A DNA stretch of 64,000 nucleotides from JALOAT01 sp041685115 (GTDB lineage Bacteria > Pseudomonadota > Gammaproteobacteria > Thiohalomonadales > Thiohalomonadaceae). The position numbers and the translations under genes were made by a program. The notes under the pieces were generated by a model. It did not search any database and was not told the origin of the DNA. It worked only from the letters and a program-made list of their open reading frames with translations. The DNA lies in NCBI GenBank assembly GCA_041685115.1, contig JAWLGK010000019.1, forward strand, positions 1 through 64,000, given 5' to 3'. Positions 54,068 to 63,567 of this stretch are shown here, piece after piece (position 1 is the stretch's first letter; the number at the start of each line of letters is the position of its first letter).

Positions 54068-54735
54068 TGCGGCTGCTGCTGGTCGAGGATGACAAAGGAT
54101 TGCGTGACGGGCTCACGCAGGCACTGCATGGGGCGGGCTACGCGGTCGACACCGCCGACAACGGTATCGACGCGGAAGCACTCGGCCATGTGGAGCCCTA
54201 CGACGCCGTCATCCTCGACCTCGGCCTGCCGCGGCGCAGCGGATTGGACGTGCTGCGCGCCTGGCGCTCCCGCGCCAACAAGGTGCCGGTGATCATCCTC
54301 ACCGCACGCGGTGCATGGCATGAAAAGGTGGACGGGTTTCAGGCCGGTTGCGACGACTATCTGGCCAAGCCCTTCCACGTGGAGGAACTGCTGGTGCGAC
54401 TCGCGGCCTTGCTGCGCCGCGCCAGCGGCCAGGCCGGTGCGGCGGTCACCGTGGGCGACCTGGCCCTGGACGAGGAGCGCCAGACCGTCACCACCGCGGA
54501 CGGGACCACCCACAGCCTTACCGGCACCGAATTCCGGTTGCTGCGCTACTTCATGCTCAACGCAGGCAAGCTGCTGTCCAAGTCGCGGCTCAGCGAACAC
54601 GTCTACGAATACGACGACGACCGCGACAGCAACGTCATCGAGGTGTACGTGAACCGCCTGCGCCAGAAGCTCGGCCGCGAGTGGATCGAGACGCGGCGCG
54701 GCCAGGGCTACATCTTCCGGAAACCGGCACCGTGA
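54067..54735 (+). CDS. OmpR-family response regulator
   Basis: 222 residues. The receiver domain has Asp51 (VILDLGLPRRSG) as phosphorylation site, acidic EDD at residues 7-9, Thr in IILTARG and Lys in YLAKPFHVEEL. The C-terminal winged-helix DNA-binding domain has LTGTEFRLLRYFMLN and VIEVYVNRLRQKL. It resembles the PmrA/QseB group. It overlaps the PepSY gene and the kinase gene by one base each. The repeat at 51890-51904 is a candidate target. Confidence 0.93.
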   Translation: MRLLLVEDDKGLRDGLTQALHGAGYAVDTADNGIDAEALGHVEPYDAVILDLGLPRRSGLDVLRAWRSRANKVPVIILTARGAWHEKVDGFQAGCDDYLAKPFHVEELLVRLAALLRRASGQAGAAVTVGDLALDEERQTVTTADGTTHSLTGTEFRLLRYFMLNAGKLLSKSRLSEHVYEYDDDRDSNVIEVYVNRLRQKLGREWIETRRGQGYIFRKPAP

Positions 54736-56048
54736 TGTCGCTGCAACGACGCCTCGGCGTCGGCATCGGCGTGAGCCTGGCGCTGGTGTTGCTGGCCGTG
54801 TGGGTCGCGGTGGGCTGGTCCACGCGCCGGCTCAGCGAGGACTACGTGGCCTCGCGCCTGGAACACGATGCGGAGAGCCTGCTCGCCGCGCTCAGCGTCA
54901 CTCCCACCCCCACGCTCAACACCGATGTGGTGGGCGCCGTGTACCGCCGCCCGTATTCCGGCCATTACTACACCGTCGCCGCCGGGGCCACCACGCTACG
55001 CTCACGCTCCCTCTGGGACGAGACGCTCAGCCTGGCGGCCGCGGGTGAGGAGCGCATCACGCGCATGGCCGGGCCGCAGGCACAGGCCCTGCTGGTCTAC
55101 GCGCGCCGCTACACCCGCGACGGCGTGCCGGTCGACATTGCGGTGGCCGAAGACCTCGCACCCATGGAACGCAGCATCGATCAGTTCCAACGCGTGCTCG
55201 GCCTGATCTTCGTGATCGCCGTGGCGCTGGTGCTGGCAGGCACCCGCCTGGGCATACGCCGCGGCCTCGCACCGCTCGAACAGCTCCGCGACGACGTCGC
55301 TCGCATCGAACGCGGCGAAGCGGCCGGACTGTCCGCCGCGGCCCCCGCCGAGGTGGCGCCGCTGGTGGAGGCCATCAACCATCTGCTGCGGCTCACCGCC
55401 CAGCGCCTGGCGCGTTCGCGCACGGCCCTCGGCGACCTGGCCCACGCCCTGAAGACACCGCTCGCGCTCATCCTGCAAACCGCCGACGAGCCAGCCAACA
55501 CCATGACTGCGCCGGCGCGCGCGCGCCTGCGCAGCGAAGCGGAGCGCATCGGTGCGCTCATCGAACGCGAACTCGGGCGCGCGCGCGTGGCGGGCGCCGC
55601 GGGCCCGGGCCAGCGCTTCCGACCCGCCGCCGACGTGCCGGCGCTGCTGGAGGTGATCCGCGGGCTGTACGCGGACCGCCACCTGGCCATTGCCCAGTCC
55701 GTGCCGGCGCGCAGCTACGCCGTGGACCGCGAGGACATGCTGGAGCTGCTCGGCAACCTGCTCGACAACGCCGCCAAGTGGGCCCGCGGACGTCTCCAAG
55801 TGACAGTCGCCGATGCAGCGGACCTGCGGCTGTGCGTGGAAGACGACGGCCCGGGCTGCAGCGGCGACGAGCTCGCGCAGATCACCGGCCGCGGCGTGCG
55901 CCTGGACGAGGCCGTGCCGGGCAGCGGCCTCGGGCTCAGCATCGTGCGCGCCATCGTCGACGGCTATGGCGGCACCCTCACCCTCGGCCGTTCCGAAGCC
56001 CTCGGTGGCCTGCGCGTCGAGGTCCGCTTCCCCGCGCATCCCGGTTGA
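54735..56048 (+). CDS. sensor histidine kinase of the PhoQ/QseC type
   Basis: 437 residues from ATG 54735. Two membrane helices (about 10-29 and 155-176) flank a periplasmic sensor of about 125 residues. A HAMP-like linker follows. The H box is LGDLAHALKTPLALIL with His237. The HATPase shows LLGNLLDNAAKWA, VEDDGPG and GSGLGLSIVRAIVDG. The H-box variant HALKTP is typical of PhoQ-like kinases. The signal is unknown, and the surrounding genes suggest redox state or haem-bound gas. It is paired with the regulator upstream. Confidence 0.93.
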   Translation: MSLQRRLGVGIGVSLALVLLAVWVAVGWSTRRLSEDYVASRLEHDAESLLAALSVTPTPTLNTDVVGAVYRRPYSGHYYTVAAGATTLRSRSLWDETLSLAAAGEERITRMAGPQAQALLVYARRYTRDGVPVDIAVAEDLAPMERSIDQFQRVLGLIFVIAVALVLAGTRLGIRRGLAPLEQLRDDVARIERGEAAGLSAAAPAEVAPLVEAINHLLRLTAQRLARSRTALGDLAHALKTPLALILQTADEPANTMTAPARARLRSEAERIGALIERELGRARVAGAAGPGQRFRPAADVPALLEVIRGLYADRHLAIAQSVPARSYAVDREDMLELLGNLLDNAAKWARGRLQVTVADAADLRLCVEDDGPGCSGDELAQITGRGVRLDEAVPGSGLGLSIVRAIVDGYGGTLTLGRSEALGGLRVEVRFPAHPG

Positions 56049-56104
56049 GTGCCATCTTGTATGATTCGGGGCCAGCCTGCGCCCGAGCGCCACAAGGACA
56101 CACC

Positions 56105-58705
56105 ATGAAACGCTCCCTCAAAATCCTCGCCTGGATACTCGGCGGCCTGGTGCTGCTCGTGCTGGCCGCGGTGATCGCCGTGCCGCTGCTGGTGGATCCC
56201 AACGACTACCGCGACCACATCGCCGGCCTGGTGCAGAAACAGACCGGCCGTGAACTGGTCATCGAAGGCGACATCGGGCTTTCCGTATTCCCCTGGTTGG
56301 GCGTGAAGCTGGGCGAGACGCGCCTGGGCAATGCGCCGGGCTTCGGCCCCGAGCCCTTCGCGCAGGTGCAGCGGGCGCAGGTGCGTGTGAAGGTCCTGCC
56401 CCTGCTGCGCCGCGAGGTGCAGGTGGACACCCTCGCGCTGGACGGCCTGCGCCTGCAACTGGCACGCAACGCACAGGGTGTGAGCAACTGGGACGATCTC
56501 CTGAAACGCGCCGAGGTCGAGGCCGAGCAGCGGCCAGAGCCGGCGCCCGGCGAGCGACCGCCGCGCGAACTCGGCGCCCTCGCCGTGGGCGGCGTGCGCA
56601 TCCGTGATGCCCAGGTGATGTGGGACGACCGCATGGCCGGGCAACACGTGGAGGTGAAGAACCTGGCCCTGGAAACCGGCGCGCTGGACCTGCAATCGCC
56701 CTTCCCGCTGCACCTTGCGGCCGACGTGGCGAGCAACGCCCCCGAGGTGAGCGGTCACATCGCCCTGGACGCCGAGGTGCTCGCGAACCTGACCGCCGAG
56801 TGCTACGCGCTGAACGGCCTGGCCCTGGACCTGCGGCTCGCCAGCCCGCTGCTGCCCGGCGGCCAACTGGCCGCCCAGCTCGCCGCCGACGCCAGCGCTG
56901 AGCTGAAGGCCCAGACCGCCGAGCTCTCCGCCCTGACCCTGGACGCCTTCGGCCTGCGCCTCACCGGCCGCGCCAACGCCAGCGGCATCCTGGAGGCCCC
57001 CGAAGGTAAGGCCGAGCTGAACGGCGCGGTGCGCGATGGCCAACAGTTCTCCGCCGCCCTCAAAGCCCTCACCGGCATGAGCCTGGAGGCGGAAGCCGTG
57101 AAGGACGGCCGCGTCACCCTGCAGGCGGAGGCCTCCCTGCCCAAGGGCACGGCGCGCCTGGCGCGCTTCGAACTGAACGCGCTCGGCACCAGCCTGAACC
57201 TCGCTGCCGAGGCCACCGGCCTGCCCGCGGCCGCGCTGGCCAAGGGCCAACTCACCGCCGAAGTGAAAAACGGCGCCGCCCTGCGCGGCCTGCTGCCGCC
57301 GGACCTGGACCCCGCCAGCCTCAGCGGTGCGCGCCTCAGCTCCAGCTTCCGCTTCGACCAGGCGAAACAGACCGCCCAGCTCCCCGACCTGCACCTGGCC
57401 GCCCTGGGCCTCGACCTGCGCGGCGACGTGAACGCCAGCGGACTCCTCGGTGAGGCGCCGAAGGCCGCGGGCACGCTCACGGTGGACGAGTTCGTGCCAC
57501 GCAGCCTGTTAGAAAAACTGGGCGTGAAACTGCCCGACATGGCCGATCCCAACACCCTCTCCCGCGCCGCGCTCGCCACGGGCTTCGAGGCCTCACCCGC
57601 GCACCTGGCCGTCAGCGACCTGAAGCTGCGCTTCGACGACACCACCGCCCAAGGCCGACTGTCGCTTCGCAACTTCGCCAAGCCGGTGATCCGCTACGAC
57701 CTCGACGTCGATCAGCTGGACGCGGACCGCTACCTGCCGCCGCCCGCCACACAACAGGCCGCGCGACCATCGACACCGCCGCTCGGCCCCGCCGCCGCGG
57801 CCGCGTCAACGCAACTGCCCCTGGACCTGCTGCGCAGCCTGGACGTGGACGGCACCCTGCGCGTGGGCCGGCTCAAGGCCGCCAACATGCAGGTCGGCCA
57901 GGTGCGCGCCACCCTGCGCGCCGCCGGCGGCCGGCTGCGCCTGAACCCGCTCGGCGCCACGCTCTACGGCGGCAGCTACGCGGGCAACCTGGGCCTGGAC
58001 GTGCGCGGCGAGGTGCCGGCCCTGTCCATGGACGAAAAACTTACCGGCGTGCAGGTGGGTCCGCTGCTCAAGGACTTCATGGGCAAGGACTACGTCACCG
58101 GCCGCGCCCGGCTGGCGGCGAAACTCACCGCGCGCGGCAGCGAGCCCATGGCCATCCGCAACAGCCTCACGGGCACCGCCAACTTCGCCTTCCAGGACGG
58201 CGCGGTGAACGGCATCAACATCGCCCAGCTGCTGCGCGAGGCCCTGGCCCGCTTCAAGGGCCAGCCGGTGCCTAAGGAAGAGACGCGCAGCACCGATTTC
58301 ACGGAGCTCAAGGGCTCGCTCACGGTGAAGAACGGCCTGGTCGACAACCAGGACCTCACCGCCAACTCACCCCTGTTGCGCGTGCGCGGCAACGGCACCG
58401 CGCACCTGGGCACCGAAAAGGTCGACTACCGCGTCGACACCACGGTGGTCGGCAGCCTGGAGGGCCAGGGCGGGGCGGGACTAAAGGAACTTTCCGGCCT
58501 CACCGTGCCCGTGCAGATCACCGGCAGCTTCACCGAGCCGCGCTTCAACGTGCCCATCGGCCAGCTGCTGGAGGAACGGGCGAAACAGCGCCTCGACGCG
58601 GAAAAGCGCAAACAGAAGGAACGCCTGGAAAAACGCCTCGACGAAGAGAAGAAGCGCCTCGAAGAGAAGCTGCAAGACCGCTTCAAGGACCTGCTCAGGC
58701 GATGA
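56105..58705 (+). CDS. asmA: AsmA-family protein
   Basis: 866 residues. One N-terminal membrane helix (LKILAWILGGLVLLVLAAVIAV) is followed by the AsmA domain (DPNDYRDHIAGLVQKQTGREL, FPWLGVKLGETRLGN) and a long repetitive beta-groove region. The C-terminal domain is AsmA_2 (LTGTANFAFQDGAVNGINI). It ends in a charged coiled coil (about 820-866) rich in Lys and Glu. AsmA proteins bridge the periplasm and are linked to phospholipid transport to the outer membrane. AAGGA precedes ATG 56105. It overlaps mutY by four bases. Confidence 0.92.
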   Translation: MKRSLKILAWILGGLVLLVLAAVIAVPLLVDPNDYRDHIAGLVQKQTGRELVIEGDIGLSVFPWLGVKLGETRLGNAPGFGPEPFAQVQRAQVRVKVLPLLRREVQVDTLALDGLRLQLARNAQGVSNWDDLLKRAEVEAEQRPEPAPGERPPRELGALAVGGVRIRDAQVMWDDRMAGQHVEVKNLALETGALDLQSPFPLHLAADVASNAPEVSGHIALDAEVLANLTAECYALNGLALDLRLASPLLPGGQLAAQLAADASAELKAQTAELSALTLDAFGLRLTGRANASGILEAPEGKAELNGAVRDGQQFSAALKALTGMSLEAEAVKDGRVTLQAEASLPKGTARLARFELNALGTSLNLAAEATGLPAAALAKGQLTAEVKNGAALRGLLPPDLDPASLSGARLSSSFRFDQAKQTAQLPDLHLAALGLDLRGDVNASGLLGEAPKAAGTLTVDEFVPRSLLEKLGVKLPDMADPNTLSRAALATGFEASPAHLAVSDLKLRFDDTTAQGRLSLRNFAKPVIRYDLDVDQLDADRYLPPPATQQAARPSTPPLGPAAAAASTQLPLDLLRSLDVDGTLRVGRLKAANMQVGQVRATLRAAGGRLRLNPLGATLYGGSYAGNLGLDVRGEVPALSMDEKLTGVQVGPLLKDFMGKDYVTGRARLAAKLTARGSEPMAIRNSLTGTANFAFQDGAVNGINIAQLLREALARFKGQPVPKEETRSTDFTELKGSLTVKNGLVDNQDLTANSPLLRVRGNGTAHLGTEKVDYRVDTTVVGSLEGQGGAGLKELSGLTVPVQITGSFTEPRFNVPIGQLLEERAKQRLDAEKRKQKERLEKRLDEEKKRLEEKLQDRFKDLLRR

Positions 58706-59781
58706 GCTTCGCCGCCCGCCTGCTGCGCTGGTACGACCGCCACGGCCGCAAGGACCTGCCCTGGCAGCGCGCCCGCACGCCCTATGCGGTGTGGGTGTCC
58801 GAGGTGATGTTGCAGCAGACCCAGGTCGCCACGGTGATCCCGTACTTCGAGCACATCATGGCGCGCTTCCCGGACGTGGCCGCCCTCGCCGACGCGCCGC
58901 TCGACGCCGTGCTCGCCCACTGGAGCGGCCTCGGTTATTACAGCCGCGCGCGCAACCTGCACCGCGCCGCGCAGCAGATTCGCGACGCGCACGGCGGCGC
59001 GTTTCCCGAGCACATGGACGCCGTCACCGCCCTGCCGGGCATCGGCCGCTCCACCGCCGGCGCCATCCTCGCCCAGGCCCTGGGCCGGCGCCACGCCATC
59101 CTGGACGGCAACGTGAAACGCGTGCTCACGCGCCACCGCGCCATCGACGGCTGGCCGGGCCAGAGCGCCGTGGAGCGCCGGCTGTGGGACATCGCCGAGG
59201 CCGAGACGCCACACGCGCGCGTGGCCGACTACACCCAGGCCATCATGGACCTGGGCGCCACCGTGTGCAGCCGCGCGCGTCCGCGCTGCACCGCCTGCCC
59301 CGTCGCTTCCGACTGCGCCGCCCATGCCGCTGGTACCGTCGCGCGCTATCCCGCCCCCAAGCCGCGCAAGGCCCTGCCGGTGCGGCAGACGCGCATGCTG
59401 CTCGTCACCAACGCAGACGGCGAGGTGTGGCTGGAAAAGCGCCCGCCGAGCGGCATCTGGGGCGGCCTGTGGAGCCTGCCGGAGCTGTCCGCGCACACCA
59501 CGCCGGAAGAGTGGGCGGTCAGCTTCGGCGCACGCCTGCACGCGCTGGCGACGTGGTCACCCCTTCGCCATACTTTCAGCCACTTCCACCTGGACATCAC
59601 GCCGCTGCACCTCGCCGTCGCTGCGCCCGCGCGCGTGATGGAAGCGGAACGCGGCCTCTGGTATAAACCTGAGCTTTCCAATCAACTAGGCCTGCCGGCG
59701 CCCGTGGCGCGCCTGCTCAAGGCCCTCGAACAAGAAGGAACCGGACATGACCCGAATGGTGCATTGCGTGAAGCTGGGTAG
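58702..59781 (+). CDS. mutY: adenine DNA glycosylase
   Basis: Removes adenine mispaired with 8-oxoguanine. 359 residues. The catalytic Glu is in SEVMLQQTQVATV, the helix-hairpin-helix in LPGIGRSTAGAIL, and the catalytic Asp in DYTQAIMDLGATVC. The 4Fe-4S cluster cysteines follow as C-x6-C-x2-C-x5-C (CSRARPRCTACPVASDC). The C-terminal NUDIX-like domain with FSHFHLDI recognises 8-oxoG. It overlaps asmA upstream and yggX downstream (35 bases). The mutY-yggX pair is conserved in Gammaproteobacteria. Confidence 0.96.
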   Translation: MSFAARLLRWYDRHGRKDLPWQRARTPYAVWVSEVMLQQTQVATVIPYFEHIMARFPDVAALADAPLDAVLAHWSGLGYYSRARNLHRAAQQIRDAHGGAFPEHMDAVTALPGIGRSTAGAILAQALGRRHAILDGNVKRVLTRHRAIDGWPGQSAVERRLWDIAEAETPHARVADYTQAIMDLGATVCSRARPRCTACPVASDCAAHAAGTVARYPAPKPRKALPVRQTRMLLVTNADGEVWLEKRPPSGIWGGLWSLPELSAHTTPEEWAVSFGARLHALATWSPLRHTFSHFHLDITPLHLAVAAPARVMEAERGLWYKPELSNQLGLPAPVARLLKALEQEGTGHDPNGALREAG

Positions 59782-60019
59782 AGAAGCCGAAGGCCTGGAG
59801 CGCCAGCCCTATCCCGGCGAACTCGGCAAGCGCATCTTCGAAAACATCTCCAAGGAGGCCTGGGGCATGTGGCTGCGCCAGCAGACCATGCTCATCAACG
59901 AATACCGTCTCAGCCCCATCAACCCCAAGCACCGCGAGATGCTCGAAGGCGAGATGGAAAAGTTCTTCTTCGGCGCCGGCAGCACCCAGCCCGAGGGCTA
60001 CGTCCCGCCCAATAACTGA
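59747..60019 (+). CDS. yggX: Fe(2+)-trafficking protein YggX
   Basis: A 90-residue cytosolic protein that protects iron-sulfur clusters and moves ferrous iron. MTRMVHCVKLGREAEGL with the conserved Cys7, PYPGELGKRIFENISKEAW, and EMEKFFFG are family blocks. Its start lies inside the mutY 3' end, in another frame, so translation is probably coupled. A hairpin follows its stop. Confidence 0.95.
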   Translation: MTRMVHCVKLGREAEGLERQPYPGELGKRIFENISKEAWGMWLRQQTMLINEYRLSPINPKHREMLEGEMEKFFFGAGSTQPEGYVPPNN

Positions 60020-60028
60020 CTCAGCACC

Positions 60029-60042
60029 CCTCGTGGACGAGG
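60029..60042 (+). terminator. small hairpin after yggX
   Basis: CCTCG-TGGA-CGAGG (60029-60042) stands 10 nt after the yggX stop with outer CA/TG pairs across a bulge. No T-run follows. The remaining 200 nt up to 60243 hold no gene. Confidence 0.35.
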
Positions 60043-60243
60043 TGACGGAATGGCGCCCGTCGCCTCTTCCACGCTGCCGGACCCGTCTTCACACCACGGC
60101 AGCCGCTGGCCGCCTCCGAGGTGCACCCCTCGTCGTTATCCGACCGCCCTGTGCGTACGCGCATTCGGTATGCGGGTTGTGTCGGGGCATCGCCATGATG
60201 TTTTGCTCTATCATCGGGCTCTCAGCCCGTAGCCGTTGCCGTC

Positions 60244-61575
60244 ATGACCCAGGACATCCAGACCGGCCAAGCCATTCTCGACCTCATCGCCCGCCAGTTC
60301 CCTGCCACGGCGGACTACCCCGGGCTCGTTGGCCTGACGGCACTGGCGCTGCTCATGGGCGTTTCACTTGGCCTGTTTCCGTTGGCACGGCGCTACGCCG
60401 TGGGCCTGGTGCATCGGTTTGTTCAGCTCAGCCAGTCGAACTGGGCGGCCAAGTTGATGAGTGCCGGCTTTTTCCAGCGCGCGGCCTGGATCGTGCCGCC
60501 CGTGGCGTTCTACCAGGGCCTGCGTATCGTGCCTGCGCTGCCTGCCGCAGTCACCGAATTCCTGGGGCGCGTTACGCTGGCGATCATCGCGGTCGTGGTG
60601 GTGCGCACGTTTTCGGCCGCGCTCAAGGCCACCAACGCCATCTACATCAGCTATCCGATGGCGCGAAACCGCCCCATCAACAGTTATCTGCAGATCCTCA
60701 ACATCGTCGCCCACTTGTTTGCCGTGATTGCGATTATCGCGGTGCTCATGGGGCGGTCACCGTGGCTGTTCGTGAGCGGCCTGGGTGCGGCCATGGCCAT
60801 CATCCTGCTGGTGTTTCGTGATACCCTGCTGTCGCTGGTGGCCGGCATTCAGCTCACCACCAACAACCTCATCCAGCTCGGCGACTGGATCGAGATGCCG
60901 CAGTTCGGCGCCGACGGTGACGTGGTGGATATCTCCCTGCACGCCATCCGGGTGTGCAACTGGGACAAGACCATCACGGTCATCCCCACCCACAAGTTTC
61001 TCGACAACGCCTTCAAGAACTGGCGCGGCATGTGGGAAGCCGGAGGGCGGCGCATCAAGCGCGCGTTCAATGTGGACATGTCGAGCATCCGGTTCCTGAC
61101 GGAAGAAGAGATCGAACGTTTCAGCCGCTTCGCCCTGTTGCACGACTACATGGACGCGAAGAAGAAGGAACTGGAAGAACACAACCACAAGCACAGCAGC
61201 GATGGTCGCCTCATTGCCAACGCCCGGCGGCTCACCAATGTGGGCACCCTGCGCGCCTATATCATCAATTACCTGCGTCAACACCCGAAAGTCCACCAGG
61301 GCATGACGCTGCTGGTGCGTCAGCTGCAACCGACGCCCCAGGGGCTGCCCATCGAAATCTACGTCTTCTCCGCCGATATCGGCTGGGTGAATTACGAGGG
61401 CATCCAGGCGGATATTTTCGATCACGTCCTCGCCATGGTTCCGGAATTCGGGCTGAACGTATACCAGGAACCCAGCGGGCGGGACATGCGCGCCCTGCTC
61501 GCCGGCTCGGTCGCGCAGGCATCAGTGCTGCAAGACGCGGACGCAATGGGCGCGATGCGTCGAAAGGGCGCCTGA
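60244..61575 (+). CDS. YbdG-like mechanosensitive ion channel (MscS family)
   Basis: 443 residues. Five hydrophobic segments precede the MscS pore helix and beta domain (FRDTLLSLVAGIQLTTNNLIQLGDWIEMP), then VVDISLHAIRVCNWDKTITVIPTHKFLDNAFKNW. These blocks match the YbdG/MscM group, whose members have about 415 residues. An inserted charged stretch (DAKKKELEEHNHKH) lies near residue 305. It releases solutes during osmotic down-shock. It is immediately followed by the DUF167 gene with no spacer. Confidence 0.88.
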   Translation: MTQDIQTGQAILDLIARQFPATADYPGLVGLTALALLMGVSLGLFPLARRYAVGLVHRFVQLSQSNWAAKLMSAGFFQRAAWIVPPVAFYQGLRIVPALPAAVTEFLGRVTLAIIAVVVVRTFSAALKATNAIYISYPMARNRPINSYLQILNIVAHLFAVIAIIAVLMGRSPWLFVSGLGAAMAIILLVFRDTLLSLVAGIQLTTNNLIQLGDWIEMPQFGADGDVVDISLHAIRVCNWDKTITVIPTHKFLDNAFKNWRGMWEAGGRRIKRAFNVDMSSIRFLTEEEIERFSRFALLHDYMDAKKKELEEHNHKHSSDGRLIANARRLTNVGTLRAYIINYLRQHPKVHQGMTLLVRQLQPTPQGLPIEIYVFSADIGWVNYEGIQADIFDHVLAMVPEFGLNVYQEPSGRDMRALLAGSVAQASVLQDADAMGAMRRKGA

Positions 61576-61863
61576 ATGCCGTTCTGCCATTGGGAAGACG
61601 ACACCCTTGTGCTCAACGTCCTCGGGCGCCCGCGTGCGGAGCAGACGCGCATCGGCGGTGTGATTGGCGAACAGCTGGAGATCCACGTGGCCGAAAAACC
61701 GGTGCGCGGCCGTGCCACCGCGCACATGGTGCGATTTCTTGCCGGGGAGTTTCAGGTGGACGAGGCGGCCATCGAGGTGGTGTTCGGTGTGTACCACGTG
61801 AACAAGCAACTGCGCATCACCGCGCCGCGTCGCCTGCCCGAACCCATTCCGCCGCCGGGCTGA
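61576..61863 (+). CDS. DUF167 (YggU) family protein
   Basis: A 95-residue alpha/beta protein of the YggU/UPF0235 family; function unknown. VLNVLGRPRAEQTRIGGVIGEQLEIHV and GRATAHMVRFLAGEFQVDEAAIEVVFG follow the family pattern. Members often lie near proC-yggT, which is not the case here. Its ATG directly abuts the channel-gene stop, and its stop abuts the convergent sugar dehydrogenase stop. Confidence 0.85.
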   Translation: MPFCHWEDDTLVLNVLGRPRAEQTRIGGVIGEQLEIHVAEKPVRGRATAHMVRFLAGEFQVDEAAIEVVFGVYHVNKQLRITAPRRLPEPIPPPG

Positions 61864-62997
61864 TCAACGCGCGCGTTCGGGCGACACGCGCAGGATGCGG
61901 CCGGCGTCCTCGTCGGTGAGGACATACACCGCGCCCTCCGGCCCCTGCACCACATCACGCACGCGCGCGTCGAGCGCGATGCGTTCCACTTCCTTCGCGC
62001 TCTTGCCGTCCTGTTGCAGGCGCACGATGGCCTTGGCCACCAGCCCGCCCACCAGGATGTCGCCCTGCCATTCCGGGAATAGCGTGCCCGTGTAGAAGGT
62101 CATGCCCGAGGGCGCGATGACCGGTGTCCACTGGTAGATGGATTGCGCCAGATCAGAGCGCGTGTCCGGATCGGGGATGCCGCGCAGGTTGTAGTGCCGG
62201 CCCCAACTCACCAGCGGCCAGCCGTAGTTGCGGCCCGCCTCGACGATGTTCAGCTCGTCGCCGCCGCGCGGGCCGTGCTCGATGGCCCACAGCGCACCGG
62301 TCTGCGGGTGGATGGCGGCGGCCTGCACGTTGCGGTGTCCATAGGACCAGATGGCCGGAGCCACGTCGCCCCGATTCACGAAGGGGTTGTCGGGCGGAAT
62401 GCCGCCGTCCGGGCGGATGCGGAGGATCTTGCCGATGGTATTGGACAGATCCTGCGCCGGCTCGAACTTGAAGCGTTCACCCGTGGTGACGAACAGATTG
62501 CCGTCCGGTGCAAAGGCGAGGCGCGAACCGAAGTGATTGCCGCCGCCCAGCTTCGGCAGTTGCCGGAAAATCACCTGCATGTCGCGCAGCGCACTGTCCT
62601 CCAGGTGGCCACGCGCCACGGCGGTGGAGGCGCCACCCTCACCGGGTTCGGCATAGGAGACATAGACGAGGCGGTTTTTTGCGAACGCCGGATCCAGCGC
62701 CACGTCCAGCAAGCCGCCCTGGCCCTCGGCGAACACCTCCGGCACGCCGGCCAGCGGCGCACCCACGCGGCCTTCAGGCGTGACGAGGCGCAGACGCCCG
62801 GGCCGCTCCGTCACGAGCATGCGCCCGTCCGGAAGGAATTCGAGGCCCCAGGGATGTTCGAGGCCCTCGGCCACGGTCTCCACGCGCAGCGCTCCGGCGC
62901 TGCTGTCGATGGTCGGCGCCTGCGCCGAGACAAGCCCGGGCACCCAGGCACCGAGCGCACACAGGGTGGCCAGCAACGTTTTCATGCTCAGGTGCAT
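61864..62997 (-). CDS. PQQ-type aldose sugar dehydrogenase, exported
   Basis: 377 residues. The signal peptide (KTLLATLCALGAWVPGLVSA-QA) places it in the periplasm. The six-bladed propeller of soluble aldose sugar dehydrogenases (YliI/GDH-B) is visible: GLEHPWGLEFLPDGRMLVTERPG, GGLLDVALDP, GGNHFGSRLAFAPDGNLFVTTG, and IEHGPRGGDELN, whose His is near the PQQ site. It oxidises aldose sugars if PQQ is supplied; no pqq genes are in the window. Start 62997 (GGAG upstream) or 62985. Confidence 0.87.
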   Translation of the reverse strand: MHLSMKTLLATLCALGAWVPGLVSAQAPTIDSSAGALRVETVAEGLEHPWGLEFLPDGRMLVTERPGRLRLVTPEGRVGAPLAGVPEVFAEGQGGLLDVALDPAFAKNRLVYVSYAEPGEGGASTAVARGHLEDSALRDMQVIFRQLPKLGGGNHFGSRLAFAPDGNLFVTTGERFKFEPAQDLSNTIGKILRIRPDGGIPPDNPFVNRGDVAPAIWSYGHRNVQAAAIHPQTGALWAIEHGPRGGDELNIVEAGRNYGWPLVSWGRHYNLRGIPDPDTRSDLAQSIYQWTPVIAPSGMTFYTGTLFPEWQGDILVGGLVAKAIVRLQQDGKSAKEVERIALDARVRDVVQGPEGAVYVLTDEDAGRILRVSPERAR

Positions 62998-63070
62998 AGG
63001 CCCACCGCTCCAGATAACGATCGAGGCTCGAAGTATGGGCAACCCGCCGCCTGTGGGCCAGGTGAGGGAC

Positions 63071-63469
63071 TCAGCCGGCCTTGGGCATATAAGCGCAGTA
63101 GCCGGGCCGCGGCCCCACCTGCGGGTGATTGCGACAGGTATCCGGGCGCTTTTCGTAGACGGTGCAGCGACGCGTGCGGCCGTCCAGCAACACGCAATCG
63201 TTGTTGGACATCCGTGCCAGGGTGAACAGCTGGCTGCGATGGTTGTAGCGCTCGACGATGCCGGCCTTGACCAGCCGCCGCGCGACATCCTTCGCCGGCC
63301 CGCCGGCCTCGAACTCATCCACCAGGCCGAGCCGCACCAGATCGCCCATGCGCACTTCGGCGGGCAGGGTGCAGCAGGTGGCGCGGCAATCACGGCACAA
63401 GCCGTTGCGATACTTCACCCAGGTTTCAAGCCGATCCAGGTCGGCGGCATAATGGACCGGAATTTTCAT
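63071..63469 (-). CDS. YkgJ-type cysteine cluster protein
   Basis: A 132-residue CxxCxxxCC protein (YkgJ/UPF0153). The cysteines are in CRDCRATCCTLPAEV, NDCVLL, RRCTVYEKRPDTCRNHP and GYCAY, a pattern proposed to bind an iron-sulfur or zinc centre. The physiological role is unknown. ATG 63469 (MKIPVHYAADLDRLETW) is chosen because the upstream codons lack conservation. It is divergent from the acetyltransferase gene, with 98 nt between them. Confidence 0.82.
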   Translation of the reverse strand: MKIPVHYAADLDRLETWVKYRNGLCRDCRATCCTLPAEVRMGDLVRLGLVDEFEAGGPAKDVARRLVKAGIVERYNHRSQLFTLARMSNNDCVLLDGRTRRCTVYEKRPDTCRNHPQVGPRPGYCAYMPKAG

Positions 63470-63567
63470 GGCGATGCGAGAACAGTGTGAGCGCCGATCT
63501 TGCACGAGCGCGGGCGGGCAGGAAAGGTGCTATGCGCCAGGTGTGAAAATCAACCAGGATGACGACG

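Noticed and set aside
60033..60821. 262-codon frame before the mechanosensitive channel
   Set aside because: Its second half is an out-of-frame reading of the channel gene and its first half lacks a start signal.
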